Part shown: in pieces, positions 1 to 5,350 of the stretch
Layout of the letters: each line of letters begins with the position of its first letter
Position numbering within the stretch: position 1 is the stretch's first letter
Assembly (NCBI GenBank): GCA_964502775.1
Contig: CAZCYE010000093.1
Span: 1-5,435 of the forward strand
Length of the DNA stretch: 5,435 bases
Source of the DNA: CAZCYE01 sp964502775
Lineage (GTDB): Bacteria > Actinomycetota > Acidimicrobiia > IMCC26256 > PALSA-555
Reading direction: 5' to 3'
The notes under the pieces: generated by a model
Database searches by the model: none
What the model saw: only the letters and a program-made list of their open reading frames with translations
Told to the model about the DNA's origin: nothing
Position numbers and translations under genes: made by a program

Positions 1-1518
1 GGCCTCGCCCGCCTCGCCCGCCTCGCCCGCCTCGCCCGCCTCGCCCGCCTCGACGGCCTCAACGCCGGTATCACGCTCGACCTGGGCATCGCCGGCCGCC
101 GTTCCAGGCGTTCCGGGCGTCCCGGGCGTCCCGGGCACAGCCTCGGGTGCCGCCTCGGGCCCGATGAAGTTGCCCTCCGCGTCGTAGGCGTGGTCCCCGT
201 ACACCTCGCGGTACTCGGCGGCCACCTCGCCCCCCTCCGCAGCCTGCTTGATCGACAGAGAGATGCGGCGACGATCGAGATCGACGTCGATGATCTTCAC
301 CCACAGCTCCTCGCCGGGCGTCACCACCTGCTCCGGGGCCTCCACGTGCTGCACCGCCATCTCGGAGATGTGCACCAGCCCCTCGATCCCCTCACCCACC
401 TGCACGAATGCCCCGAACGGCACCAACTTGGTGACCCGGCCGTAGACGAGCTCGTCCACTTGATGGGAGTCGGCGAACGCCTGCCACGGATCCTGCTGGG
501 TGGCCTTGAGCGACAGCGAGATCCGCTCACGGTCCATGTCGACGTCGAGGACCTGGACCGTCACCTCGTCGCCCACCTGCACCACCGAGCTCGGGTGCTC
601 GACGTGCTTCCACGACAGCTCGGACACGTGCACGAGGCCGTCCATCCCGCCGAGGTCGACGAACGCGCCGAAGTTGACGACCGAGGAGACGACACCGCTG
701 CGAACCTCACCGGGCTTGAGATTGGCGAGGAACTCGTCGCGCTGCTCGCGCTGGGTCTCCTCGAGGTGTGCGCGCCGCGACAGCACCACGTTGTTCCGGT
801 TCTTGTCGAGCTCGATGATCTTGCACTCGAGTGTTCGCCCCACGAACGGATGCAGATCACGCACGCGCCGCAGGTCCACGAGTGAAGCGGGCAGGAAGCC
901 GCGGAGGCCGATGTCGAGGATGAGGCCGCCCTTGACCACCTCGATCACCGGACCCGAGACGATGCCCTCGGAATCCTTGATCGACTCGATCGTCCCCCAC
1001 GCCCGCTCGTACTGGGCGCGCTTCTTGGAGAGGATGAGGCGGCCGTCCTTGTCCTCCTTGGTGAGGACCAGCGCCTCCAGCTCCTCGTCGAGCGTCACGA
1101 CCTCGTTGGGGTCGACGTCGTTGCGGATCGAGAGCTCGCGCGACGGGATCACACCCTCGGACTTGTAGCCGATGTCGAGGAGCACCTCGTCGCTGTCGAT
1201 CTTGACGACCTTGCCGGTGACGATGTCCCCGTCGTCGAACTCGACGATGGTCTCGTCGACCGCGTCGGAGAACGACTGGCCACCCAGGTCGTCGAGCACC
1301 ACCGTGCCGTCATGGTCGTGCTCATCAGAAGAGAGGGAATCTCCGGAAGAGAGGGAATCTCCGGAAGAGAGGGGCTCGTCCGATGAAAAGGACAGCGGAC
1401 TCGGCGCGGCTGCGATCGCGCTCGGAGCCTCGGAGGTTTGGGGGGCCCCTACGTCGCCGGCCTGCTCGTCGATGACGGGGGCGCCGGAACCTCCCGTCGT
1501 GTCCTGCTCCGACACCAT
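1..1518 (-). CDS. rpsA: 30S ribosomal protein S1, C-terminal end cut by window edge
   Basis: S1 binds mRNA on the small ribosomal subunit and helps load messages for translation. Reading the minus strand from 1518 gives 506 codons with no stop up to the window edge, so the end is missing. Four S1 (OB-fold) domains are visible, at about residues 95-165, 184-252, 269-340 and 354-426. Typical signatures are DGDIVTGKVVKID, GGLILDIGLRGFLPASLV, NFGAFVDLGGMDGLVHVSELSWKHV and PFGAFVQVGEGIEGLVHISE. Four domains is the usual actinobacterial form, against six in E. coli. Before domain 1 lies an unusually long, Ser/Asp/Glu-rich extension of roughly 60 extra residues. After domain 4 the protein becomes low-complexity, with PGT and then EAG triplets; mycobacterial S1, about 480 aa in total, is shorter. 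The start is ATG at 1518, directly followed by GTG at 1515. The Shine-Dalgarno AGAGGAG is only 2 nt from the ATG but 5 nt from the GTG, so initiation may be one codon later. The gene lies 143 bp after polA. coaE would be the expected next gene off the left edge. Confidence 0.96.
   Translation of the reverse strand, partial: MVSEQDTTGGSGAPVIDEQAGDVGAPQTSEAPSAIAAAPSPLSFSSDEPLSSGDSLSSGDSLSSDEHDHDGTVVLDDLGGQSFSDAVDETIVEFDDGDIVTGKVVKIDSDEVLLDIGYKSEGVIPSRELSIRNDVDPNEVVTLDEELEALVLTKEDKDGRLILSKKRAQYERAWGTIESIKDSEGIVSGPVIEVVKGGLILDIGLRGFLPASLVDLRRVRDLHPFVGRTLECKIIELDKNRNNVVLSRRAHLEETQREQRDEFLANLKPGEVRSGVVSSVVNFGAFVDLGGMDGLVHVSELSWKHVEHPSSVVQVGDEVTVQVLDVDMDRERISLSLKATQQDPWQAFADSHQVDELVYGRVTKLVPFGAFVQVGEGIEGLVHISEMAVQHVEAPEQVVTPGEELWVKIIDVDLDRRRISLSIKQAAEGGEVAAEYREVYGDHAYDAEGNFIGPEAAPEAVPGTPGTPGTPGTAAGDAQVERDTGVEAVEAGEAGEAGEAGEAGEA
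2..52 (-). repeat. 9-bp tandem repeat encoding EAG triplets in the S1 tail
   Basis: The unit gcctcgccc (plus strand) is repeated five times without change at 2-46, and a sixth partial copy reaches 52. On the coding strand each unit reads GAG-GCG-GGC, so the S1 C-terminal tail becomes an alternating Glu-Ala-Gly run at residues 490-506. Base 1 breaks the 9-bp period only at a third codon position, so the amino acid pattern may continue off the edge. The identical copies suggest recent expansion by slippage. An acidic disordered tail is common in actinobacterial S1, but such a regular one is less usual. Confidence 0.93.
100..135 (-). repeat. 9-bp tandem repeat encoding PGT triplets in the S1 tail
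   Basis: Four consecutive 9-bp units (cgttccagg, cgttccggg, cgtcccggg, cgtcccggg on the plus strand) encode Pro-Gly-Thr four times, at S1 residues 462-473. The copies differ only at third codon positions, so this array is somewhat older than the nearby EAG array. It forms a flexible linker between the last S1 domain and the acidic tail. Confidence 0.9.
1328..1373 (-). repeat. 18-bp tandem repeat in the N-terminal extension of S1
   Basis: An 18-bp unit (gaagagagggaatctccg on the plus strand) is present about 2.5 times with no mismatch. On the coding strand it gives LSSGDS-LSSGDS-LSS at residues 50-64 of S1. This is a Ser/Asp-rich, surely disordered stretch ahead of the first S1 domain. The unit is a multiple of three, so copy-number changes would keep the reading frame. 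The stretch is less GC-rich than the rest of the gene, with TCT, TCC, GGA and GAT codons where its neighbours use more G/C-ending ones. Confidence 0.93.
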
Positions 1519-1520
1519 GA

Positions 1521-1527
1521 CTCCTCT
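1521..1527 (-). promoter_or_regulatory. Ribosome-binding site of rpsA (AGAGGAG)
   Basis: The minus strand reads AGAGGAG-TC-ATG-GTG. The motif is a strong match to the 16S rRNA 3' end. It leaves 2 nt before the ATG at 1518 and 5 nt before the GTG at 1515. The second spacing is closer to the normal range, so this site favours GTG as the real start, although the protein differs by only one residue. Confidence 0.7.
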
Positions 1528-1565
1528 GGACCTCGTCGCCCTCGGGCTGCATGCCCGGACACGAG

Positions 1566-1595
1566 CGACGTGGCTCCCGGCTGGGAGCCACGTCG
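1566..1595 (-). terminator. Perfect 13-bp hairpin between polA and rpsA (terminator or rpsA leader element)
   Basis: The two 13-base arms CGACGTGGCTCCC and GGGAGCCACGTCG are exact inverted complements around a 4-nt loop. The hairpin lies 66 bp after the polA stop and 47 bp before the rpsA start. No T-run follows it on either strand, so it is not a textbook intrinsic terminator, though U-less terminators are proposed in high-GC actinobacteria. The alternatives are a structure in the rpsA 5' leader, where S1 could act on its own message as it does in E. coli, or a DNA operator. The structure is certain from the sequence; its role is inferred. Confidence 0.5.
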
Positions 1596-1598
1596 TAG

Positions 1599-1604
1599 AG
1601 GGTA
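1599..1604 (-). promoter_or_regulatory. Possible -10 box for rpsA (TACCCT)
   Basis: The minus strand has TACCCT, which fits the actinobacterial TAnnnT pattern, and lies in the only gap upstream of rpsA. A transcript would start near 1592 with a leader of about 75 nt, beginning inside the first arm of the hairpin. No convincing -35 hexamer lies at 17-18 bp. This is a weak call made on the -10 pattern and position alone. Confidence 0.25.
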
Positions 1605-1616
1605 CATGTTCTTCCT

Positions 1617-1648
1617 CACCGGTGTTCCACCACACCGGTGTTTCACCC
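1617..1648. repeat. Two tandem CACCGGTG palindromes, 16-bp spacing, after polA
   Basis: CACCGGTG, itself a perfect palindrome, occurs at 1617-1624 and again at 1633-1640. The similarity extends over the whole 16-bp unit (14 of 16 bases match). The two copies can pair with each other as a hairpin with an 8-bp stem and 8-nt loop, or serve as two dyad operator sites about one and a half helical turns apart. They begin 14 bp after the polA stop codon and lie just upstream of the weak rpsA -10 box. An operator, part of a polA terminator, or chance are all possible. Confidence 0.6.
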
Positions 1649-1661
1649 CGTCCCGCTCGGG

Positions 1662-4337
1662 CTACTTCGCTTCGGCCCAGTTCGGACCGAACCCCACGTC
1701 GACCTCGAGCGGGACGCGCAGCTCCGTGACCGACTCCATCGTGTCGCGGATGACGGGCTCGGCCGACGCCGTCTCGTCGAGCGGGATCTCGAACACCAAC
1801 TCGTCGTGCACGGTCAGCAGCATCCGGGCCCGCAGCCCGTGGTCGTCGAGAGCGCAGTCGACCTGGATCATCGCCAGCTTGAAGATGTCGGCCGCCGAGC
1901 CCTGCACCGGGGCGTTCTGGGCCATGCGCTCCCCCATCTGGCGGATGCGGAAGTTCTCGGAGGCGAGCTCGGTGATCTGGCGCCGACGCCCGAAGATGGT
2001 CGTGGTGAAGCCGCGCGCCCGGGCCTCGGCCACGGTGCGGCGCATGTACTCGTGGACGTTGGGGAAGCCCTCGAAGTAGTGGTCGAGGATCTCCCGAGCC
2101 GCACTGGTCTCGATCCCGAGTCGCTGCCCCAGGCCGAAGGCCTCCATCCCGTAGGCCAGCCCGTAGTTGACCACCTTGGCGAACCGGCGCTGGGCGGGGC
2201 CGACATCGCCCTCGGGCATGTCGAAGACCTTGGACGCCGTCGCCGTGTGCACGTCGGCACCCCGCTCGAACGCGTCGATGAGCCCCGGGTCCTCGGCGAG
2301 GTGGGCCAGGACCCGCAGCTCGATCTGGGAGTAGTCGGCGGTGAGCAGCCCCCAGCCCTCGTCGGCGACGAACGCCTTCCGGAACTCTCGGCCCTCCGCG
2401 GTGCGAACGGGCACGTTCTGGAGGTTGGGCGCCTCGCTCGAGATCCGCCCCGTCGTGGTGTCGGTCTGCTTGAACGTCGCGTGCACTCTTCCATCAGTTC
2501 CGATCAGGGGCGGCAGCGCGTCGGCATACGTGCTCCGCAGCTTCTCCACCTCCCGGTAGCGGAGCAGGTCCCCCACGATCGGGTGCTCGTCGATCATCTT
2601 CTGGAGGGAATCGGCGTCGGTGGACGGGCCGGTCTTGGTCTTCTTCACGGGTACGAGCCCGAGCTTGTCGAACAGGATCGCCCGCAGCTGCGGGGTCGAG
2701 TTGACGTTGAACTCCTCGCCGGCGTGGACATGGATCCGCCCCACCAGGAGCTCACACTCGGCGGCGAGCTCTCGGCGCAGATCGTCGAGAAAGCGACGGT
2801 CGATCCGGATGCCGGCGCCCTCCATCTTGGCGAGCACGCGCACCAACGGTCGCTCGAACCGCTCGTAGAGATCCGTGAGCTCGCGCGCCGCGAGGGCGTC
2901 GGCGAGCACATCGGCCAGGCGGAGCGCCGCCGCCGCACGCCGCCCCGTCTCCTCGATCGCCGCCGTCTCGTCGAGATCGAGCGTGCCCTGCACCTCGGCA
3001 TCGGGCGACGACACCTCGAGCGCCAGGTAGCGGAGGGTGAGGTCCTCGAGCCGGTACGTTCCCTCGGCCGGGTCGAGCAGATAGGCCATGACCGCGGTGT
3101 CGTGGTGCAACGTGCGCACGTCGGTGCCGAGCGCATGCATGAGCTCCTTGGCCCGATGCGCGACCAGCGGCGGCCCGCCGGGAGCCACGAGCGCGCGCAC
3201 CGCGGCCACGACGTCGGGCTCGGCGAGCGCGCCCGCAGCGAGGTAGCGCACTCGCGTGTCGGACTCGTCACCGCTTGCCACCGCCAGGCCCGCGAGCGAA
3301 CCGCGGCCCGGTGCGCGCGGCGACGCCGCGTCCCACCTCGGCTCGAGCGCGTAGCGCCGGCCCGCCGAGGCGATCTCGGCGAGCACCTCGACCGCGGCCG
3401 CGGCCTCGCGGATCACCTCGACCTCGGTCTCCAGCACCTCCGCGGTGGGCGCCTCCGACCGGTCGCCGACGGCCTCCATGAGCCGCGGGAACAACGTGCG
3501 GAACTCGAGCTGGTCGAACAGCACCCGTACCTGCTCGCGGTCGAACGACCCCGGCCGCAGCGCCTCGAGCTCAGCGTCGACCTCCACGTCGCGCCGCAGC
3601 ACCGACATGTCCCGGTTGAGACGCACCCGGTCCCGCATCTCGTCGAGGTGCTGGCGCTGCTTGGGGGGCAGCTCGTGGAGGTGCTCCAGGATCTCGTCCA
3701 CGCCGCCGTAGGCCACCACCAGCTTGGCCGCGGTCTTCTCGCCGATGCCCGGGACCCCTGGGAGGTTGTCGCTCGTGTCGCCCCGGAGCGCGGCGTACTC
3801 GGGGTACCGCGCCGGAGTGACCCCGCCGGTGCGCTCCACGATGCCCGCCTCGTCGTAGAGCGCGTAGTCGGACACGCCCCGCTTGTTGTACAGCACCTTG
3901 ATATGAGGATCGTGCACGAGCTGGAAGGCGTCGCGGTCGCCGGTGACCACGACCACGTCGACGCCGTGGGCGTCGGCCCGAGTGGCCAGGGTAGCGATCA
4001 CGTCGTCGGCCTCCACGCCCGGTACCTCGATGACCGCGATCCGGAGAGTGTCGAGCACCTCTCGGATCAGGGGCAGCTGGGCCGAGAACACCGCCGGGGT
4101 CTCCTTGCGACCGGCCTTGTACTCGGGGTCCATGTCGTCGCGGAAGGTGCGCGCCGGCGTGTCGAACGCCACGGCGAGGTAGTCGGGCTGCTCGTCGGCG
4201 AGCATCTTGGTGAGCATCGACGTGAAGCCGTAGACGGCGTTGGTGATGGTGCCCGCCTTCGTCGCCAGATCGGTGGGCAACGCGTAGAAGGCGCGGTAGG
4301 CGAGCGAGTGGCCATCGAGCAGCACCAGCTTCGCCAC
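1662..4337 (-). CDS. polA: DNA polymerase I
   Basis: PolA fills gaps and removes RNA primers during lagging-strand maturation and excision repair. The 891-aa protein is full length. The 5'-nuclease domain (about 1-290) keeps its acidic residues: D8 in LLDGHS, D59, E109-A-D111-D112, D134-R-D136 and D187-TSD190, followed by the helix-hairpin-helix PGVPGIGEKTA. The middle domain (about 300-480) has the exonuclease position but lacks the DxE and YxxxD catalytic motifs, so proofreading is probably absent, as in other actinobacterial PolA and in Taq. The polymerase domain (about 490-891) has motif A (D668-YSQIELR), motif B (R717-RFAKVVNYGLAYG) and motif C (H844-D845-E846). The O-helix residue matching E. 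coli F762 is Tyr (Y725). The start is GTG at 4337, giving the family-typical MAKLVLLDGHSLAYRAFY; no usable upstream in-frame start was seen. The gene begins 38 bp after the ANTAR gene's stop, so the two are probably cotranscribed. Confidence 0.98.
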   Translation of the reverse strand: MAKLVLLDGHSLAYRAFYALPTDLATKAGTITNAVYGFTSMLTKMLADEQPDYLAVAFDTPARTFRDDMDPEYKAGRKETPAVFSAQLPLIREVLDTLRIAVIEVPGVEADDVIATLATRADAHGVDVVVVTGDRDAFQLVHDPHIKVLYNKRGVSDYALYDEAGIVERTGGVTPARYPEYAALRGDTSDNLPGVPGIGEKTAAKLVVAYGGVDEILEHLHELPPKQRQHLDEMRDRVRLNRDMSVLRRDVEVDAELEALRPGSFDREQVRVLFDQLEFRTLFPRLMEAVGDRSEAPTAEVLETEVEVIREAAAAVEVLAEIASAGRRYALEPRWDAASPRAPGRGSLAGLAVASGDESDTRVRYLAAGALAEPDVVAAVRALVAPGGPPLVAHRAKELMHALGTDVRTLHHDTAVMAYLLDPAEGTYRLEDLTLRYLALEVSSPDAEVQGTLDLDETAAIEETGRRAAAALRLADVLADALAARELTDLYERFERPLVRVLAKMEGAGIRIDRRFLDDLRRELAAECELLVGRIHVHAGEEFNVNSTPQLRAILFDKLGLVPVKKTKTGPSTDADSLQKMIDEHPIVGDLLRYREVEKLRSTYADALPPLIGTDGRVHATFKQTDTTTGRISSEAPNLQNVPVRTAEGREFRKAFVADEGWGLLTADYSQIELRVLAHLAEDPGLIDAFERGADVHTATASKVFDMPEGDVGPAQRRFAKVVNYGLAYGMEAFGLGQRLGIETSAAREILDHYFEGFPNVHEYMRRTVAEARARGFTTTIFGRRRQITELASENFRIRQMGERMAQNAPVQGSAADIFKLAMIQVDCALDDHGLRARMLLTVHDELVFEIPLDETASAEPVIRDTMESVTELRVPLEVDVGFGPNWAEAK

Positions 4338-4340
4338 GGG

Positions 4341-4366
4341 CCGATCGTACGTCGGGCTCCTAGGAG
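4341..4366 (-). promoter_or_regulatory. Distant Shine-Dalgarno and small dyads before polA
   Basis: The gap upstream of polA contains the 10-bp palindrome CTCCTAGGAG (4357-4366), which supplies an AGGAG on the minus strand. That AGGAG is 19 nt from the GTG start, too far for normal use. Between them CCGA and TCGG (4341-4344 and 4352-4355) could form a 4-bp stem with a 7-nt loop and shorten the effective distance to about 4 nt. No other ribosome-binding site is visible. The sequence elements are seen; a role in polA translation is inferred and the stem is weak. Confidence 0.35.
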
Positions 4367-4375
4367 GGATTGGCG

Positions 4376-4981
4376 CTAGGGGATGAGCTCGCCGTCCACC
4401 ACCGAGCGCGCCACCTGGGCGATCGTGCTGCGGGTGTTCATGGCCCGTTGCTGGATGAACCGCCAGGCCTGCTGCTCGTCCATGCCGTGCTCGCTCATGA
4501 GTCGCCCCTTGGCGCGGTCCATGAGCTTGCGCGCCTCGAGCCGGCCCTCGAGGTCCACGATCTGGCGCTCGAGCGCGAGCAGCTCCGCGTGGCGGGCACG
4601 GGCCAGCTCGATCGCCGGGATCAGGTCGGATTTCTGGAAGGGCTTGACCAGGAAGGCGAGAGCCCCCGCGTCGCGGGCCTGTTCCACCAGGTCGCGCTGC
4701 GAGAAGGCGGTGAGGATCAGCACTGCCGCGAGGCGCTCACCCGCGACCCGGCGGGCGACGGTGATGCCGTCGAGACCGGGCATCTTCACGTCGAGGATGA
4801 CCACGTCCGGCCTCAGCGCGCGCACGAGATCGATCGCCTCGTCGCCCCGCCCGGTCTCCCCCACGACCGCATACCCCTCCTCTTCGAGGAGCTCTCGGAG
4901 GTCGAGGCGGATGATGGCCTCGTCCTCGGCGATCACCACCCGGGGCCGATCATCGTCGGACACGTCCGACTCAAGGGACAC
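4376..4981 (-). CDS. pdtaR: Response regulator with ANTAR RNA-binding domain (PdtaR type)
   Basis: This is a cytoplasmic two-component response regulator whose output domain binds RNA and prevents transcription termination. With GTG at 4981 it is 201 aa, close to the roughly 205 aa of Rv1626. The receiver domain (about 13-130) has the acidic pair E19-D20, the phospho-acceptor D64 in VVILDVKMPGLDG, T91 and K113 in FLVKPF. A helix rich in charged residues (about 131-150) leads to the ANTAR domain (about 145-195), with the typical RKLMDRAKGRLMSEHGMDEQQAW and later alanine, arginine and valine positions. Family knowledge makes a PdtaS-like histidine kinase the likely partner; none is in the window. 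The start is uncertain: neither GTG 4981 nor GTG 4963 has a clear Shine-Dalgarno. GTG 4981 leaves 16 bp after the upstream small gene, which would suit coupled translation. Codon use matches its neighbours. The family is certain; the exact name is by similarity and by its place beside polA. Confidence 0.93.
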   Translation of the reverse strand: MSLESDVSDDDRPRVVIAEDEAIIRLDLRELLEEEGYAVVGETGRGDEAIDLVRALRPDVVILDVKMPGLDGITVARRVAGERLAAVLILTAFSQRDLVEQARDAGALAFLVKPFQKSDLIPAIELARARHAELLALERQIVDLEGRLEARKLMDRAKGRLMSEHGMDEQQAWRFIQQRAMNTRSTIAQVARSVVDGELIP

Positions 4982-4997
4982 GAACGGGAGCGCGCGC

Positions 4998-5297
4998 TCA
5001 GCGAGCCGGGAGCTCGGACGCCAAGCGGTCGAGCAACGCGTCCTGCTCCCGGCGGATCTCGGCGATCGCGAGGACCAGGGAATCGCGGTGGCGAGCGCAC
5101 ACGTCGGCGTGGCGCCGGGCATCGCGGGACTCGACCTCGGCGAGGGGAGTCTCGGCGACCAGGGCGCGCATGCGGGTCTCCTCGGCCTCGTCCTCGAAGA
5201 AGGCCAGCTGCTCCTCGGTCACCCCGAGCTCGGCGCGCAGGCGCTTGAGCCGCTCCGAGACGTCCACGAGGCGCCGTTGCAGCATCGACCGTGCCAT
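4998..5297 (-). CDS. Small charged coiled-coil protein of unknown function
   Basis: I do not recognise this family. The protein has 99 residues, no signal peptide and no membrane segment. About residues 5-45 (LQRRLVDVSERLKRLRAELGVTEEQLAFFEDEAEETRMRAL) and 55-95 look like two long amphipathic helices rich in Arg, Glu, Asp and Leu. They are separated by a short break near T50-P51, giving a helical hairpin or coiled-coil shape. A single Cys (C67) is not part of any metal-binding motif. The start is ATG at 5297, with ATG 5285 as an alternative. The reading frame stays open upstream to the window edge, but that part is antisense to the tRNA gene and is not coding. No Shine-Dalgarno is seen; a TAnnnT box 11 nt upstream suggests a very short leader. 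The gene lies 16 bp before the ANTAR regulator and is probably cotranscribed with it. A structural or adaptor role tied to the regulator is possible but unsupported. Confidence 0.72.
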   Translation of the reverse strand: MARSMLQRRLVDVSERLKRLRAELGVTEEQLAFFEDEAEETRMRALVAETPLAEVESRDARRHADVCARHRDSLVLAIAEIRREQDALLDRLASELPAR

Positions 5298-5307
5298 GGG
5301 ACCGTGA

Positions 5308-5313
5308 AGTCTA
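5308..5313 (-). promoter_or_regulatory. Possible -10 box of the small gene-ANTAR-polA unit (TAGACT)
   Basis: The minus strand reads TAGACT, a match to TAnnnT, ending 10 nt before the ATG at 5297. A start point about 7 nt downstream would give a leader of only about 4 nt, which fits the missing ribosome-binding site, since leaderless and near-leaderless messages are common in actinobacteria. No good -35 is seen. The 53-bp divergent gap is the only place for a promoter of this strand. Confidence 0.35.
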
Positions 5314-5335
5314 CGGGCGCGTGAGGACCGACCGG

Positions 5336-5341
5336 TAGCCT
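5336..5341 (+). promoter_or_regulatory. Possible -10 box of the tRNA-Leu gene (TAGCCT)
   Basis: TAGCCT fits TAnnnT and ends 9 nt before the first base of the tRNA, which would put the start point about 2-3 nt ahead of the mature 5' end. No recognisable -35 hexamer lies at the usual distance. The call rests on position and the -10 pattern only. Confidence 0.3.
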
Positions 5342-5350
5342 TCCGTCGAG

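Noticed and set aside
1..52. CRISPR or satellite array at the left edge
   Set aside because: The 9-bp units have no spacers and stay in frame with rpsA as Glu-Ala-Gly codons, so this is coding low-complexity sequence.
190..885. 231-codon plus-strand open frame opposite rpsA
   Set aside because: It is antisense to clear S1 domains. The His/Leu/Asp-rich translation is typical of reversed S1 coding sequence.
1566..1595. ANTAR-target RNA hairpin for the neighbouring regulator
   Set aside because: Known ANTAR targets use paired stems with six-base loops. This is a single hairpin with a four-base loop.
1638..4379. 913-codon open frame on the plus strand opposite polA
   Set aside because: It is the shadow of polA. 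GC-rich codon bias removes stops from the antisense frame; the translation is Arg/His/Leu/Gly-rich with no family motif, while the minus strand encodes an unmistakable PolA.
4982..5122. Longer ANTAR protein starting at 5122
   Set aside because: It would add 47 residues with no receiver homology, overlapping the coding frame of the small gene; receiver domains normally start within about 15 residues of the VVIAEDE motif.
4370..5324. Two long plus-strand open frames opposite the ANTAR and small genes
   Set aside because: One ends in an Arg/Pro-rich run and the other is Ser/Arg-rich; neither has a recognisable domain, and both lie opposite the receiver and ANTAR motifs.
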